Positions 1 through 12,610 of a DNA stretch of 64,000 nt are shown here, in pieces. The stretch comes from Acanthacorydalis orientalis. Lineage: Eukaryota > Arthropoda > Insecta > Megaloptera > Corydalidae. Position 1 is the first letter of the stretch. Each line of letters starts with the position of its first letter. The translations under genes and the position numbers were made by a program. The notes beneath the pieces are model-generated. The model was not told the origin of the DNA. It ran no database searches and saw only the letters and a program-made list of their open reading frames with translations. The stretch is from the NCBI GenBank assembly GCA_034766995.1, contig CM068317.1, positions 38,574,749-38,638,748 on the forward strand, read 5' to 3'.

Positions 1-580
1 AATTAGTTCTATAATTTTGCTACTTTTTCAATCTAATGGGCCTATACTCTAGATTATATCTAAATAGATGAGAAATTATGATTACTTTCAATTTTATTAA
101 AAAATAAGGACAGAATTTAAAAGCAATATAAAATCTTAATATTAATTTATAATGCGATTCCCAAAACTAAATAACAGCGTTATATAAAAATTATAAACTA
201 TTTTATAAATCATACATTTAGTTATTTTTTTAGATATGCATCCCATTTTGCATGTATAAGATTAAAATAAATGATAACTAATTAAAAACGATGCATAATA
301 AGTTAAAGTACACACGAATAAAAACGTTATAAACTAGTAAACTGGAATCATAAATGAAAATAATTTTTTTTTCGAAACCGTGCCGGAGCGGAATATTTTT
401 AAGCATTTAAAACTTTTATCAACAAGTGTAACAAATTTTCTCTGCGCCAGAATTGTTACCAGTTACTACAGTACAAAACTTTTCACACTTTAATGTCAGA
501 TTCAAACTTACGATATGCTGGCTAACAATCTACTCTACTAGATATTGCTGCTCAACTTTAAGCATTATACATACATTTAC

Positions 581-633
<53 letters not shown>
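581..633. repeat. Compound microsatellite (AT)n(AG)n
   Basis: An AT dinucleotide run passes directly into an AG run with one interruption. The open frame across it, a tail of Tyr-Ile then Glu-Arg residues, is an artefact of the repeat. Confidence 0.95.
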
Positions 634-2511
634 AAACACTCTACAAATAATACATTATGAATTTTTACTTAAATCCTGTAAATAAAATATATGCATGTGG
701 CCGATTTTTTTATGTTTGTATAGGATATAGTTTTTCTTGTACCTTTTCAGCATTTCCCATTAATAATTTCATCTTGGCATTCAACAACTTTGCATAATTA
801 AAACATTGTTGAAAACATGCATTTTTCGAAACTGTTTAATCTGTTATAAAATATGGATCTAGGCATGTCTAGACATGCCCTTTTTTCTCGTACAAGCACC
901 TACATTCCCTTCATTTATTCTTATTAATTGAACGTTACGTCAACTATTAATGAATGGCACATCCGTCTAAGAGACACTCAAACGGGAGTGAATGCTCTCT
1001 CGATGGCGTAATACGTATACAGTATACGGCATCTCCAGGCAGATTGCGATTCCGTCATGCACGATGAACACGGACGCCTTGAGTGTCCCTACGGCACGGC
1101 GTCGTGATGCGGCTTGCATGCCCAGTTGCCGTTACAAATATACTGTGAGTGAGTGGATAGTCCCGGAGGCCATCGTTTCTATCGCATATCTGACACGATA
1201 CTGTCTCTATACACGTACATCCCATTCCCTGTTCAGTCGTCCGTCGAAAAATATATACTTACCACCTACTGTTCCATTTAAACTTCTCCATTAATATTTT
1301 ATGCTGATTTTTTTTTCTTTTTTTCGCATTCTTTTTGATGCCTGTGAACACACAGTCTTTTGTACGGCATCCGAAAAAGAATTGCTGAGAAAATATTGAC
1401 TCGATTACAACTATTCGCCTTCTTTATTTCTAAACGAATAATGTTTATTTTTTATAAACATTTCGAGCGATGTAGGGAATCATAAACACATCAACCATAC
1501 GTATAAATAAAAATATTCGATTCCAACAACAAGATCTTAAAGGAGAACGAACGTTTCTTCAGATACATAATTGTATTAGAAAAGAATATCGAAGACGTTC
1601 TATTAAATGAAATAAAATCCACAAATAATATTTTTTGATTGACGTTCGACTTTTAGATGTGTTTAAAATAAAGAAAATTGAGAGGAAAAGACCGTTATCT
1701 GACAGATGTATATAATATTTTGACATGCGGCAAAATATTACAAATCAGAATTTCCAAGAAAAGCCAATTCTATTTTCCAAGATATTTTCATATACATTTT
1801 AACCTGATTGTTATTTAAATTAAATATAAAATAAATATTCTATTAATACTAGCATAAATCAATAACTTAAGAATAATATAAAATATATATTCAATATATA
1901 TATATATACATATGGTGACTATATTGTTTCCATGGCAACGATTTATCATTTGTTTAATAAGAAATGAGAGACAATGTGGATAAAAATAGAAAACGAATTT
2001 TGTGTTATATTCTATTACTTATAATTTTAGTAATCAAAATTATTTACGAAACAAAATTATATTATTTATACATGTAAATAAGATTACAAAAATTATTTTC
2101 TATAACATTTTCCTGATGTAAAAAGAAAAATGAAACTCGGTGTCAAGGCATTCGATAGAATGAACACCCAAACCACAAACAAAACACCTTGTATATATAT
2201 ATATATATATATGTGAGTGTGTGTATGTATGTATATATTATTCTTATATACTTGAACTGTTCGATTTAATTTCAAATAACATCTCAAGAGTTCAAGGAGT
2301 ACACCTGAGAAAAAAGGAAATAAAAAATGAAAAAAAATTAATGAAATCTAATTATAGTTGCGTATCGCATTTTCAACTTTATTGTTGATATTTATACCCT
2401 GGTTTGAAATAAATACATAGTTTTTAATTATAAATAATGAAAATTTATGTCAATTAGTTTATTTATTACTATTTGGATGAACACTCATACTGTACCGACT
2501 GTAATAGACGT

Positions 2512-2512
<1 letters not shown>

Positions 2513-2586
<74 letters not shown>
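2513..2586. repeat. (TA)n microsatellite, about 72 bp
   Basis: Uninterrupted TA dinucleotides over more than 70 bases. A shorter (TA)n/(TG)n tract lies at 2191-2238. Confidence 0.95.
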
Positions 2587-2588
<2 letters not shown>

Positions 2589-3275
2589 AAAAATATCCGT
2601 AATATAACGTCTTTATTTTTTGTATGGAATATATTAAAAAACTATCATTTACTAGCTTGAAATGTGTGATGCTAAGCTGAAAATTTTAAAATGTAAATCG
2701 AACACGTTTTAAATTACACCCAAAAACATTTATTTGAGCCGTTTATAGTTATAAGCAAGGATTTTGACAATATTCTCATCAAAACGAATTAACCTTAAAC
2801 AGGCACAAACATGTGTTATGATTGGTTTGAAGCTGAAATAATATTTTAAAATATTTTGGTTCATGTTATAATGAACGGTGACATACGCATTCAATATTTT
2901 AATTCAGAAAAAGAAAGACTATCTGCCATAATATTTGTCCTCGAAAAAAATATTCGTTATTTATTTACCTGAAGAGAAAATAACGTTTGTGTTTCGAAAT
3001 TTTATAAAGACGATTTTGCTTGATCTATTTTCGAATTTTGTGTATGTGTAGTGACATATTTAAAAGTTATTATTTCAAACACGTTTGATTGTATGAAAAT
3101 TATATAAAATCTTATTACAACATGAAAACAGTCGATCATTTTGAAATTAAAAAAAAACATTTTGAAAGATCAATTTTGTAATTATTTTAAAAATCTTTGA
3201 TTAAATTAAAGCAATATTTGAATCGAATATTCTGACCCATTAGATCTTTAAAAAATACATGTAATCCTTTGATGA

Positions 3276-3469
3276 CTGATTTCCCAGTGGCGCGTTATAG
3301 TGTCATGGGGGACCAGGCAAAATTGATTTGGTGGGCTCCATGTACAGTGTTGAATTCAGACATTTTTTCAGTAATGGGTTTATAAAAGATTGATTTGTGC
3401 CCGACTGTTGGTGAGCGGTCCGGATAATTTCCCTTTTTGCCCATAGGAAAACGCGCCACTCTGATTTCC
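3276..3469. mobile_element. hAT-like MITE with 9-bp target duplication
   Basis: The element is 3285-3460, 176 bp. It starts CAGTGGCGCGTT and ends AACGCGCCACT, so AGTGGCGCGTT forms a perfect 11-bp terminal inverted repeat. It is flanked by the direct repeat CTGATTTCC at 3276-3284 and 3461-3469. hAT elements duplicate 8 bp and often begin CAG; the observed repeat is 8 or 9 bp depending on whether the outer base belongs to the element. It is too short to encode transposase, and the 80-codon minus-strand frame inside it (3303-3545) overruns its end, so I treat that frame as spurious. Superfamily assignment is inference from the repeat and duplication length. Confidence 0.7.
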
Positions 3470-4789
3470 TGAAGTCTAAAGATAAAATGTTAAGTAGAAA
3501 GTGTGAGAATAATGATAAAGTATGTACGGTTAAGAAAACGCGCAATTAGAAAAACAAATTGGAGTTGAAAAAAATAACCGTTTTTGTTGGTGTATGAGAA
3601 TAAAAGTATAAAATGTTGTACTGAAAATCATCGTACAATTTTTAAAAACTGTTAGCAACAATATCTACTGAAAAAACTCAGTAAATATTAACCGAATACA
3701 AATGTGTAGTCAATTTCTTGAAACACTCCGCACATTTGTTAACTGTATAAGTAACCATACTAATTAAATTCTAAATACGCATTAAAAAATCCGGTTAGAT
3801 TGGAAATTCTATATTAATAAAATATTAAACAACTTCATATTTACCTTTGAAGCAAAACAGAAATGTCAAATGATGGAAAAAAAATTCTGACCTGAAAATA
3901 AAAAAAAGTTATACAGTATGGCAAATAAAACACTGGATTATAAATTATAACTAAAGTAATTTCATTCTAGATACGATTATTTTCAATTTATAAGTCATGT
4001 TTAAGATTACTTTTTACAATATAATATTTTTTTATCTTTTCATATGCGACTTTTCATATTTTCTATCTTTTCATATGCGTTTTTACATTTGTAAAACAAA
4101 CACAAACTTGTCTACAACAATATTTTAAAAATAAAAACATGAAAGTCGGTGTGTATTTTTGTATATATATATATATGTGTGTGTGTGTGTATCGGTTTTT
4201 ATAAGGTTTGCTGTATCGGTTTTTGCCGCCAAACCACCACAGTGCTCCGCTATGGTTATTTCTTCGATAAAACGAAACACAGGGCAATTCTAGATTTTGG
4301 AACGTGTGCACTGTACACGAAAAAGCTATCTCTATCGACGATGATTTCTGTTTGGAGTTATTTTATTGGAACTCGTTTCGACGAAACACCCGTTTCAAGC
4401 AAAGATGCCTCTCACAATGCCAAATATAAATTATTATGACTGCAGATTACGGTCAGTGGCGTAACGACATTGAAGGATTCTTATATATAGTTTTTTGTAC
4501 GTTTCATGTATATTGTATTTGTGTGGATGTGTATATATACATATATATATATATATATACATACATACGCACATTTATATAAAGGATATAACAGGAAATT
4601 CAGAGAAAATACATGAAAGATAATTGTCGTTATCAGAAATGGATTCTGGCTTATTTAAAATGTTCTCATCTAATATTAGATAAATATTGATCCGTAATTT
4701 TACTTCATAATAGTATTACACGTTTAATTATTTAGTTAAGAGTGAAAAATTATATTTAATAAACACTTAAAAAACAGTTTAATTGATTG

Positions 4790-4824
<35 letters not shown>

Positions 4825-4932
4825 GTGTGTGTATATATATATATATGTATATAAAAATATTAATTGTGATACTAATACGATTTCTAAATTAAAATGTTTA
4901 CTTCTTCAAACACTAAAACAGTGATACATGCA
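3470..4932. other. AT-rich non-coding DNA, no gene seen
   Basis: No supported gene. It holds small microsatellites (4161-4191, 4531-4565) and one isolated hAT-terminus-like string, CAGTGGCGTAACGAC, near 4456, for which I found no inverted partner. The 96- and 82-codon frames at 4149-4439 and 4063-4311 overlap on opposite strands and are not recognisable. Confidence 0.5.
4790..4853. repeat. Compound microsatellite (CT)n(AT)n(GT)n(AT)n
   Basis: Blocks of CT, AT, GT and AT dinucleotides follow one another directly. Confidence 0.9.
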
Positions 4933-4934
4933 TA

Positions 4935-5747
4935 CGAGGGTCGTTTGATAAATATGATAAAAAGCAAGTTGAACACCGTTTTAGAAAAAAAATCGATTTT
5001 ATTTCTCCACATAGTCTCCGTTTAGGGTTGTACACTTGGTCCGGCGAGTCTGCAAAATATGATTCATTGATGATTCTCCTCATTCGACGGAAATTTCTTC
5101 CTACTGAACCACATTTTCAAGTTTGGGAAGAGGAAGAAGTCACACGGGGCCAAGTCCGGAGAATAGGGTGGATGAGTAATCAATTCGAAGCCTAATTCAT
5201 GCAGTTTTGCCATTGCGACGGTCGATTTGTGAGACGGCACATTGTCCTGGTGAAAGAGCAATTTTTTATGCGCCAATCTTAGCGGTTTTTATTTCAGCTC
5301 TTCTTTCAAACGGTCCAACTATGTTGCATAATAGGCTCTTGTTATTGTTTTTCCATTCGTTAAGTAGTCGATCATGATGATTTCTTGTGAATCTCAAAAA
5401 ACAGTAGCCATCACCTTCCAGCCGGTAAAACGGTCGTCGGCTTCTTCGGCGCACTTTCACCAGTCGTCATCCACTCCTTTGACCGCTGCTTCGACTCAGG
5501 TGTGTAGTGATAGATCCATATTTCATCCACGGTAACGAATCGAAGCAAGAAGACCTGTTCGTTTTTTCCATTTTTGCGGCAAGTACTACAATGCTTGCTT
5601 CAAACATACGTAGAACGTGAACAACGCATCGATTCTGGCTGAAATTTCACCTCTGCTAGTTTGAAAAGTGTCACTTGATAGACGTGACACCAAATTAATG
5701 GTAGAGCCACTTCATAGAAATTTACCAAACTTATCAAACGACCCTCG
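4935..5747 (-). mobile_element. Mariner family A, copy 1 (short derivative)
   Basis: Terminal inverted repeats begin CGAGGGTCGTTTGATAA on the left and end TTATCAAACGACCCTCG on the right, each bordered by the TA dinucleotide that mariners duplicate (4933-4934, 5748-5749). At 813 bp it is well below the usual 1.2-1.3 kb. The part present is the 5' leader joined directly to the catalytic half of a transposase; the N-terminal DNA-binding half is missing. The same junction is seen in the copies at 11035-11906 and 36230-37036, so the deletion is older than these insertions. Confidence 0.93.
5064..5520 (-). pseudogene. Mariner family A transposase remnant, catalytic part
   Basis: Mariner transposases are DD34D nucleases that bind the terminal repeats and cut and paste the element. 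Read on the minus strand, the remnant runs in two frames. The upstream piece (to about 5266) carries the region between the first and second Asp. The downstream piece (5064-5276) contains HQDNVPSH with the second catalytic Asp and then YSPDLAPCDFFLFP with the third. A first-Asp motif, VDEIWI, can be read near 5505-5530. The N-terminal helix-turn-helix region is absent, and frameshifts and stops separate the pieces, so no protein can be made. Assignment to mariner is secure; I cannot fix the subfamily. Confidence 0.9.
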
Positions 5748-5755
5748 TATATACA

Positions 5756-5760
<5 letters not shown>

Positions 5761-5809
<49 letters not shown>
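5761..5809. repeat. (AT)n microsatellite
   Basis: An AT run that begins 12 bases outside the right end of the family A mariner. Confidence 0.95.
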
Positions 5810-5812
<3 letters not shown>

Positions 5813-6140
5813 AAAGAAAATAATCGAATCTATAAAACCCTATTGCAAATTTAATTAATCTCTATTGAATGAAAATCAGAAATATTCGATACGCAATTTT
5901 GAAGAACCGCCAATGTTCAAAGATAATAACTTTATGACGGGTTAATGTAAAACTGTAAAGATTTCTCAATAAATAAAGATACTCCGTTGAGTTGTTATTA
6001 CGGTCCAAACGGCACACGGATACGAAAGACAGACATCAATTCAAACGTTAACGGCGAATGTATGGGCAATAGTGTAGTCAAGAGAAAACACACACATATT
6101 GACTTCTTTGACTACATATTCTTTACATCATATATATGAG

Positions 6141-6148
<8 letters not shown>

Positions 6149-6194
<46 letters not shown>

Positions 6195-6207
6195 CATATA
6201 TATATAT
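6149..6207. repeat. (TA)n microsatellite with single-base interruptions
   Basis: A TA run interrupted by single C bases. Confidence 0.9.
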
Positions 6208-6582
6208 GAAAGAACGTGCATGTATATATTTTTATTTAAATATAAAAGATTTAACATCGTACGAAATGCATTCAAAACGAGAAGCAAATAAATGGTTCTA
6301 GTATATTGCTTTAGTGTTTACAGACCTTAGAATAAATATAAGAGTATTTAGTATAAGTATTCTTCAACATTTATATGCTACTTGATCTCTCTCATAAGAC
6401 AATCATTCCGTAAAGGCAATTTTCTCCGGTAATTTTATTTTTATACCAGATTTAGAAAACATTTAATAGGATCAAGGGCAAAGAGTTAGAACAGCACCGG
6501 TACATTGTGAGAAATTTTCTCATATTTCATGTCGTCGGATTTATTCAAATTTGAATATTTGTTTTTTAATATATTTCTTTAA

Positions 6583-6589
6583 TATATAC

Positions 6590-6658
<69 letters not shown>

Positions 6659-6660
6659 CA
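6583..6660. repeat. (TA)n microsatellite with interruptions
   Basis: A TA run of nearly 80 bases with occasional C. Confidence 0.9.
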
Positions 6661-7135
6661 ACTAATTTCGAAACAGTGACAGAAATTAAGATATTTCTAT
6701 TTTTAAACTTCTGAACACTAGAATGAAATAGTACTATGATAATAGACATTTTATGTTATTTATAATGTTATTTCAAGATAAGGGCGAAAAAAACAAATTG
6801 AAAAAAATGTAAAAAATCAGAAAACAAATAAATGTCGTTCCTGAAAAATTTACAACTTTAGTTTTGTCACTTTTTTCGAAATGAAAGAATTGTTCACACT
6901 GGCAGTTAATCTACTGGTAGATTCTGCAATTGGATTGAATACATTCAACAGATATTGTATTCTTCATTCATAGTACGAATATAATTAATTATTAAATCAT
7001 TTTCATTATAATAAAAACATTCCTCATTGTCAGTCATTTCTTATGTGAGTTTTACCGTAGTTTGTTGATAGTTATTTTGAATAGATCAGAATATAGCGGT
7101 TTAGTTTAAATATACACATTCTTGGAGTAGTGAAA

Positions 7136-7288
<153 letters not shown>

Positions 7289-7882
7289 CTATATCTATAT
7301 ATTATACAAGTGTTAATAAAGAATAGATTAAATGTATATTAAAAAGTAGTTTATACGTGACAAATATGAATATTTACATTTTTAAAACAAACCTTTCCAC
7401 ATATGTATGTGTAAAGAGAGATAATTTAAAAATATGCATGCTTTTGCACAAATATGATTCTTATTACGAAAAGTATAATCCTCCACGATTAATAAATGTT
7501 GAATATAAAATATTTATTCAAACTATTGTATGGGAAAAAAACTGTATAAACGAACACTATTTATAAAAACAACTCGTCTATAGTACCCTTCGCTAACTAA
7601 AAAAAAAAAAAAAACACACAATCACGATACCCGAATGTATACAGCAAAATGTAACGAGCATAACGAGGCATATAAAAATATCAAATCTGAATTTATACGG
7701 ACAAGTGGGAATATGAAAATCGACGGACAGGAGTCCCACTCTCGTCTAGCAATATGCATCAGACAACAAATTCGATTAAATTGCACGAAAAGCGCTAGAA
7801 AATCGACCACGAGGCGATTCGAAGATTAAAATATGCATAACGTTTGCTTTGGCACCGACATGTTATAAAATAGGAATAGTAT

Positions 7883-7923
7883 GTGGTGTGTGTGTGTGTG
7901 TTTGTGTGTGTTTGTGTGTGTGT
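7883..7923. repeat. (GT)n microsatellite with T interruptions
   Basis: GT dinucleotides with two TTT interruptions. Cys-Val frames across it are artefacts. Confidence 0.9.
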
Positions 7924-8150
7924 ACGCTCCGTTTCGAAAACGATCTCGTCTCCAATGTATTCCATTCGCGAGAAGCATAGATCGTGCCTCGTTCGCCGCA
8001 CTCAATATCCACCCCTTATTTTTATTAGTCTGAATAATCCGATTTACAGAGATTACCTTTTTAATCGAATCGGAATGAATATAATAAGGTCAGAGATTTC
8101 ACTATTATATCAGCTTTGTACACACATAATGTATTTATATATACATACAT

Positions 8151-8177
8151 GTTTTTCTCTCTTTCTCTCTCTCTCTT

Positions 8178-8236
<59 letters not shown>

Positions 8237-8243
8237 ATATATG

Positions 8244-8274
<31 letters not shown>
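8151..8274. repeat. Compound microsatellite (TC)n(TA)n
   Basis: A TC run followed by an interrupted TA run of more than 90 bases. The 140-codon frame at 7883-8305 crosses two microsatellites and is not a gene. Confidence 0.95.
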
Positions 8275-10137
8275 CTTATTAGTCAAAAAATGTCAAATAA
8301 ATTAAATACCAATTATTAATTATGAATTATATACAAGAATTATATTTCTTCTTGTTACTCTTTTTGTTTCTTTTTAAAATTATGGCTATTTTTGTTAAAA
8401 TTGTTATAAATAAATGTTCTTCAAACATATGCTATTTTCTATTTCAATATTAATGTTTTTTATTTGCATATTAAAAATATTTTCATCACACATTATCACC
8501 TGTTTTCATTAACCGAACATTTATTTACCAAACACGTCCACAAACTAAAAACACATATAAATCAAGCATCCACATTTCAATTCTATGCCGTGTAGTCGAA
8601 TAGTCTATTCAAAATCGATAGTAATTGAACTTTGGAAGCTTTCTGTCCTATTATGGTGGATCATCCTGTCAAAAAAGGAGAGACCTTTAAAAAATTCAAT
8701 CATTTTCACAACATGACACACTATGCCAGACGTTTATAAAGAAAATAATAAAGAAAAAGTATGAATGTCGAAATATATTCCTCTATATTACACAGAGTTT
8801 TTCAATATATTCCGTTATTCGATTGACCTTACTTCAACAGAATTGTATGTACGAAAATTGTTTTTGTCGTTGCAATGTCTCGCACCTTACGACGCTCTAC
8901 AGCGATTTCTTATTATAGTATTTCGTTTTCTTTACGAAAATGAAGCCGTAGAATATGTAAGACAAATCACGTAACATGACAACGAAGTAAATAGAAATAT
9001 TTGAAAAATTGATGAATATGAATTCTTAAAAAAATATACTGAATGGATAGAAGTGAATTTTATAACTGAATAAAATATACATCTTTATCTTGAATATTAA
9101 TATACATTTTCTTTATGGAAATACTGTAGTTTTCTATACAAGAATTCCATATTATAAATTATATAAAGAAAATAAACATATAGACTTTAATTAAATGTAT
9201 AACATTAGAATGATATTTTGTATATGCTGTGGTTATTAAATTAAAAAAAAATACTGTTTAAAATCATTGTCAGGTTGTTAATGAGGTTCTCGAATTAAAA
9301 AAAAATAACGTTAATTAATTAACAATTTTATGTATAAACATTAACTTTAGATTTATTTTTTATAAATAGATTGTATTTTGTGAATTTCTTCAGTTTACAA
9401 TTGAATACTTCTATTAAACTTGATATATAAATCTGTTTTATTTTATTTATGACTATATATATATATATATATATATATAAGTTATTTTTTTACCTGACTG
9501 AATATTATTAATAGATATTTAGAAATATAATTTTAAACAACGACATAAAATTCCAAAATCTTGAATACTTTTGTAAAAAAAATATTTAGACTTTTAACGC
9601 CATAGCGTAGGAATTAATTGAAATTCGATATGATCAAAAAATACTATTTATTTTTCAGCTTAACATTTGTGTAATCTTAACAAAGAAAAGAAAATTTATA
9701 CATTGGTAAATATTATAATTCAATACTAATAACCAAAATTAATAAAATTATTAATTAAATAACAAATTGAACAATAATTCAATAGTCCTGTAGAGTATGA
9801 AACGTTTCGAAACATTCTGATAAATGTAGAGCTATTTGACATTTTTTACACCGCCAGTCGTTTCACTTATTATTATCTTGAGCACACGCGAGATCTCTTT
9901 GCAGGATGTTGATTTTTTGCCAGTGGAAGGTATATGTTCAGGAAAATGCGCCCTCGCTCGAAAAATCTATTTAGCATTTACTGTCAGTTTTGTACAAATT
10001 CAAACCAGACATGCTATGGACTTCGTTTCTATAATTCACACTTTAATACTGATTCTATATAATTATTTCTTTCTAATATTTGCTTTGTAGCTGCACTAAA
10101 GCGAATTTAGTCTGACTGCATCTCAGAGATATGAATG

Positions 10138-10313
10138 TTTACAATGGTATAAGAAACACATGACGTATCAGAGAAGTCTTTGAATGTCAAGGAGTTAAGA
10201 AGCTTCCAATTTACATCATAAAAAATATTAGATAAATATTATTCTACTAGGCTATGGTGTAAGTATTACTATTTATAATTGAGATACCATTTGCCACTAC
10301 TATATACACATCC

Positions 10314-10359
<46 letters not shown>

Positions 10360-10528
10360 TTACAATGGTATAAGAAACACATGACGTATCAGAGAAGTCT
10401 TTGTATGTCAAGGGGTTAATAAGCTTCAAATTTACATCACAAAAAATATTAGATAAATATTATCCTTCGAGGTTATGGTGTAAATATTAGTATTTATAAT
10501 TGAGATACTATTTGGCGCTACTATATAA

Positions 10529-10534
<6 letters not shown>
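10138..10534. repeat. Local tandem duplication, 221-bp period
   Basis: The block beginning TTTACAATGGTATAAG at 10138 recurs at 10359. About 170 bases are nearly identical between copies, and each copy ends in a (TA)n/(TG)n or (AC)n tract. The unit ends close to microsatellites on both sides, which suggests duplication by slippage or unequal exchange between them. No coding sense was seen. Confidence 0.88.
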
Positions 10535-10560
<26 letters not shown>

Positions 10561-10589
10561 GTGTGTGTGTGTGTATATATATATATATC

Positions 10590-10627
<38 letters not shown>

Positions 10628-10648
10628 GTATATATATATATATATAAG
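10528..10648. repeat. Compound microsatellite (AC)n(AT)n(GT)n(AT)n
   Basis: Alternating AC, AT and GT blocks. Because AC is the complement of GT, the tract can also fold back on itself. Confidence 0.92.
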
Positions 10649-10829
10649 CACGCATGTAGTTTCTACAAACGTTCTCCATAACTCGTCCATTTGGTTTCAC
10701 CAGATTAACGTAAATGGGAAAACTAAAGTCATTTCCGAGCATTTATATGTAGTTGACTCGTTCTTACCGCTGTAGTTTGTTAAACGGAACACACACATTC
10801 TTCATACGTTCATAATATATATATTGTTT

Positions 10830-10905
<76 letters not shown>
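10830..10905. repeat. (TA)n(TG)n(TA)n microsatellite
   Basis: A TA run with a short central TG block, ending 128 bases before the mariner at 11035. Confidence 0.92.
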
Positions 10906-10908
<3 letters not shown>

Positions 10909-11034
10909 TACCTACAATTTGTTAACTAAAACTTAATAAAAAAAATGCTCGTTAATCATGTTCTTGTCTCACGAACAAAAATGTTTATCCTTTTTTATAG
11001 AAACTATTAAAAATATAAAATACTACTGACCATA

Positions 11035-11906
11035 CGAGGGTCGTTCGATAAGTTTGGTAAATTTCTATGATGTGGTACCACCATTCATTTGGTAACGTCA
11101 CGGCTATTAAGTGTCACTTTTCAAAATAACACAGGCGAAATTTTAGCCAGAAGTGTCCCGTTGTTCACGTTATACAGATATTTGAAGCGAGCATTGTAGG
11201 ATTTGCCGCAAGAATTGGAAAGCGAGCAGCAGTCTTTTTGCGTCGATTCGTCACCGTGGATGAAACATGGATCCAACATTATAAACATGAGTCGAAACAA
11301 TAGTCAAACCAGTGAACAACGACTGGTAAAAGTGCATCGAAGAAGGCGAAGTCCGTTTTGTAGGGTGGACACTTGATGGTCACTTTTTTTGTCAATCTCA
11401 AGGAATCATCCTGATCGACTAGTTAATGAAGAGAAAAACGATAACAGGAGCCCATTATGCAACATTATTGGACCATTTGAAAGAAGAGCTGAAACAAAAA
11501 CGGCTAAGATTGGCGCATAAAAAGTGCTTTTTCACCAGGACAACACGCCGTCTCACAAATCGACCGTCGCCATGGTAAAAATACACGAATTAGGCTTCGA
11601 TTTGATTCCCCATCCGCCCTATTCTCCGTACTTGACCCCGTTCGACTTCTTTCTCTACCCAAACTTGAAAATTTAGCTCGGTGGGAAGGAATTTTCGTCG
11701 AATAAGGATATCATCGCCGCCGTCAGTGCGTATTTAGCAGAGTTTGAGAAAAGCACTTTTCCGACGGGTTGAAAAAATTGTTAACTCGCTGGATCAAGTG
11801 TACGTATATTGTTCAATGGAGACTGTGTTGAGAAATAAAATCGATTTTTTCAAAACAGAAAAAACGGTTTAACTTGTTTTCTTGCCATGCTTACAAACGA
11901 TTCTCG
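11035..11906 (+). mobile_element. Mariner family A, copy 2 (short derivative)
   Basis: The left terminal repeat CGAGGGTCGTTCGATAAG follows TA at 11033-11034. The right end reads AAACGATTCTCG before TA at 11907-11908, so it has drifted from the inverse of the left end. The element is 872 bp, plus strand, with the same leader-to-catalytic-domain junction as copies 1 and 3. Small insertions relative to the other two account for its greater length. Confidence 0.92.
11255..11820 (+). pseudogene. Mariner family A transposase remnant, catalytic part
   Basis: The start of the piece is VDETWI (about 11257), the first catalytic Asp region. The second-Asp motif, read across frames near 11535-11560, corresponds to HQDNTPSHK. 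The third-Asp region near 11604-11660 reads PHPPYSPYLTPFDFFLYP: the Asp of the SPDLAP motif has become Tyr, but the catalytic Asp before FFL is kept. An in-frame stop follows at NLKI. The C-terminal segment (SAYLAEFEK) can be followed to about 11760. Frameshifts and stops make it dead, and the N-terminal DNA-binding half was lost in the ancestor. Confidence 0.88.
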
Positions 11907-12399
11907 TACATCAATAAATGAAAAGTAAGGATCAGATTAACTTTATTTTTTGTTTTTAAAATTTGGTTTTTGTTGGGAGATAAATTACATTTTGAGATCT
12001 TTGATTTATAGTTCTGTTTTCACTTCTGTCATTTAATCATTTTACATATGGAATTACGAATACGATTTTATATCTTTTATTGAATTGAAATAAAAATAAA
12101 AACATGAAAAATAATATTTACTGAAAAATTATTTCACATACATAAATCGCCATATCAGAAAAATAATGGTATTACTCAAAATTTATAGCAAAACGATAAT
12201 TGTCTTCAAATATTTGATTTTTATTGAGAAATACTAAAATAAATATTAAAAAATAAACATCGGTCCATTCAAAATAAGCTACAGAATTTAACTAAATTAA
12301 ATTTAAAATAATTATCCGATCCTTTTTTTATTTTTGTATGTGTTATTGTTTAACTTGCATCGTTCGACTGATTGAGTATATAAAATAATACTTTTACAG

Positions 12400-12610
12400 A
12401 TGAATTCTCTTTCATCTCACAAGCCACATCAAATATCTCGATCAAGAAGATGCAATAAATTATTATTGATTGTTTCCGGTTGTCACTTATTCGCATTTCG
12501 ATGGCAACAACAATCCTCAGAGTGCCAAGTTACCGAAAGAATTCGTTTGTAAAAGTGAATTTAGCTCAGTTCAAAACAGTTTTTGGGACAAAGAACACTA
12601 TCAACTTTTT
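12400..12610 (+). repeat. Decayed repeat family H, copy 1 (hAT-like?)
   Basis: This stretch aligns by eye with 30110-30355. Shared landmarks in order are CTTTCATCTCA, GAGTGCC, AAGTGAATTTAG and a CAGT-TCAAAA string. The copy at 30.1 kb ends in a sequence resembling a hAT terminus. Divergence is high and no open frame survives. Confidence 0.45.

Larger units (their letters stand above)
1..3275. other. AT-rich non-coding DNA, no gene seen
   Basis: No supported gene. The stretch is strongly AT-rich with many stops in all frames. Positions about 970-1270 are less AT-rich and contain CpG, and an open frame of 100 codons lies at 992-1294, but it matches nothing I recognise and shows no splice context I can defend. 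Short (TA)n, (GA)n and (TG)n tracts are scattered through it. Confidence 0.6.

Noticed and set aside
4452..4475. CAGTGGCGTAACGAC as the end of a second hAT element
   Set aside because: No inverse partner and no target duplication found nearby.
10355..10412. CAAGGGGTTAA as a piggyBac right end
   Set aside because: The same string in the duplicated unit is CAAGGAGTTAA, and no left end or transposase was found.
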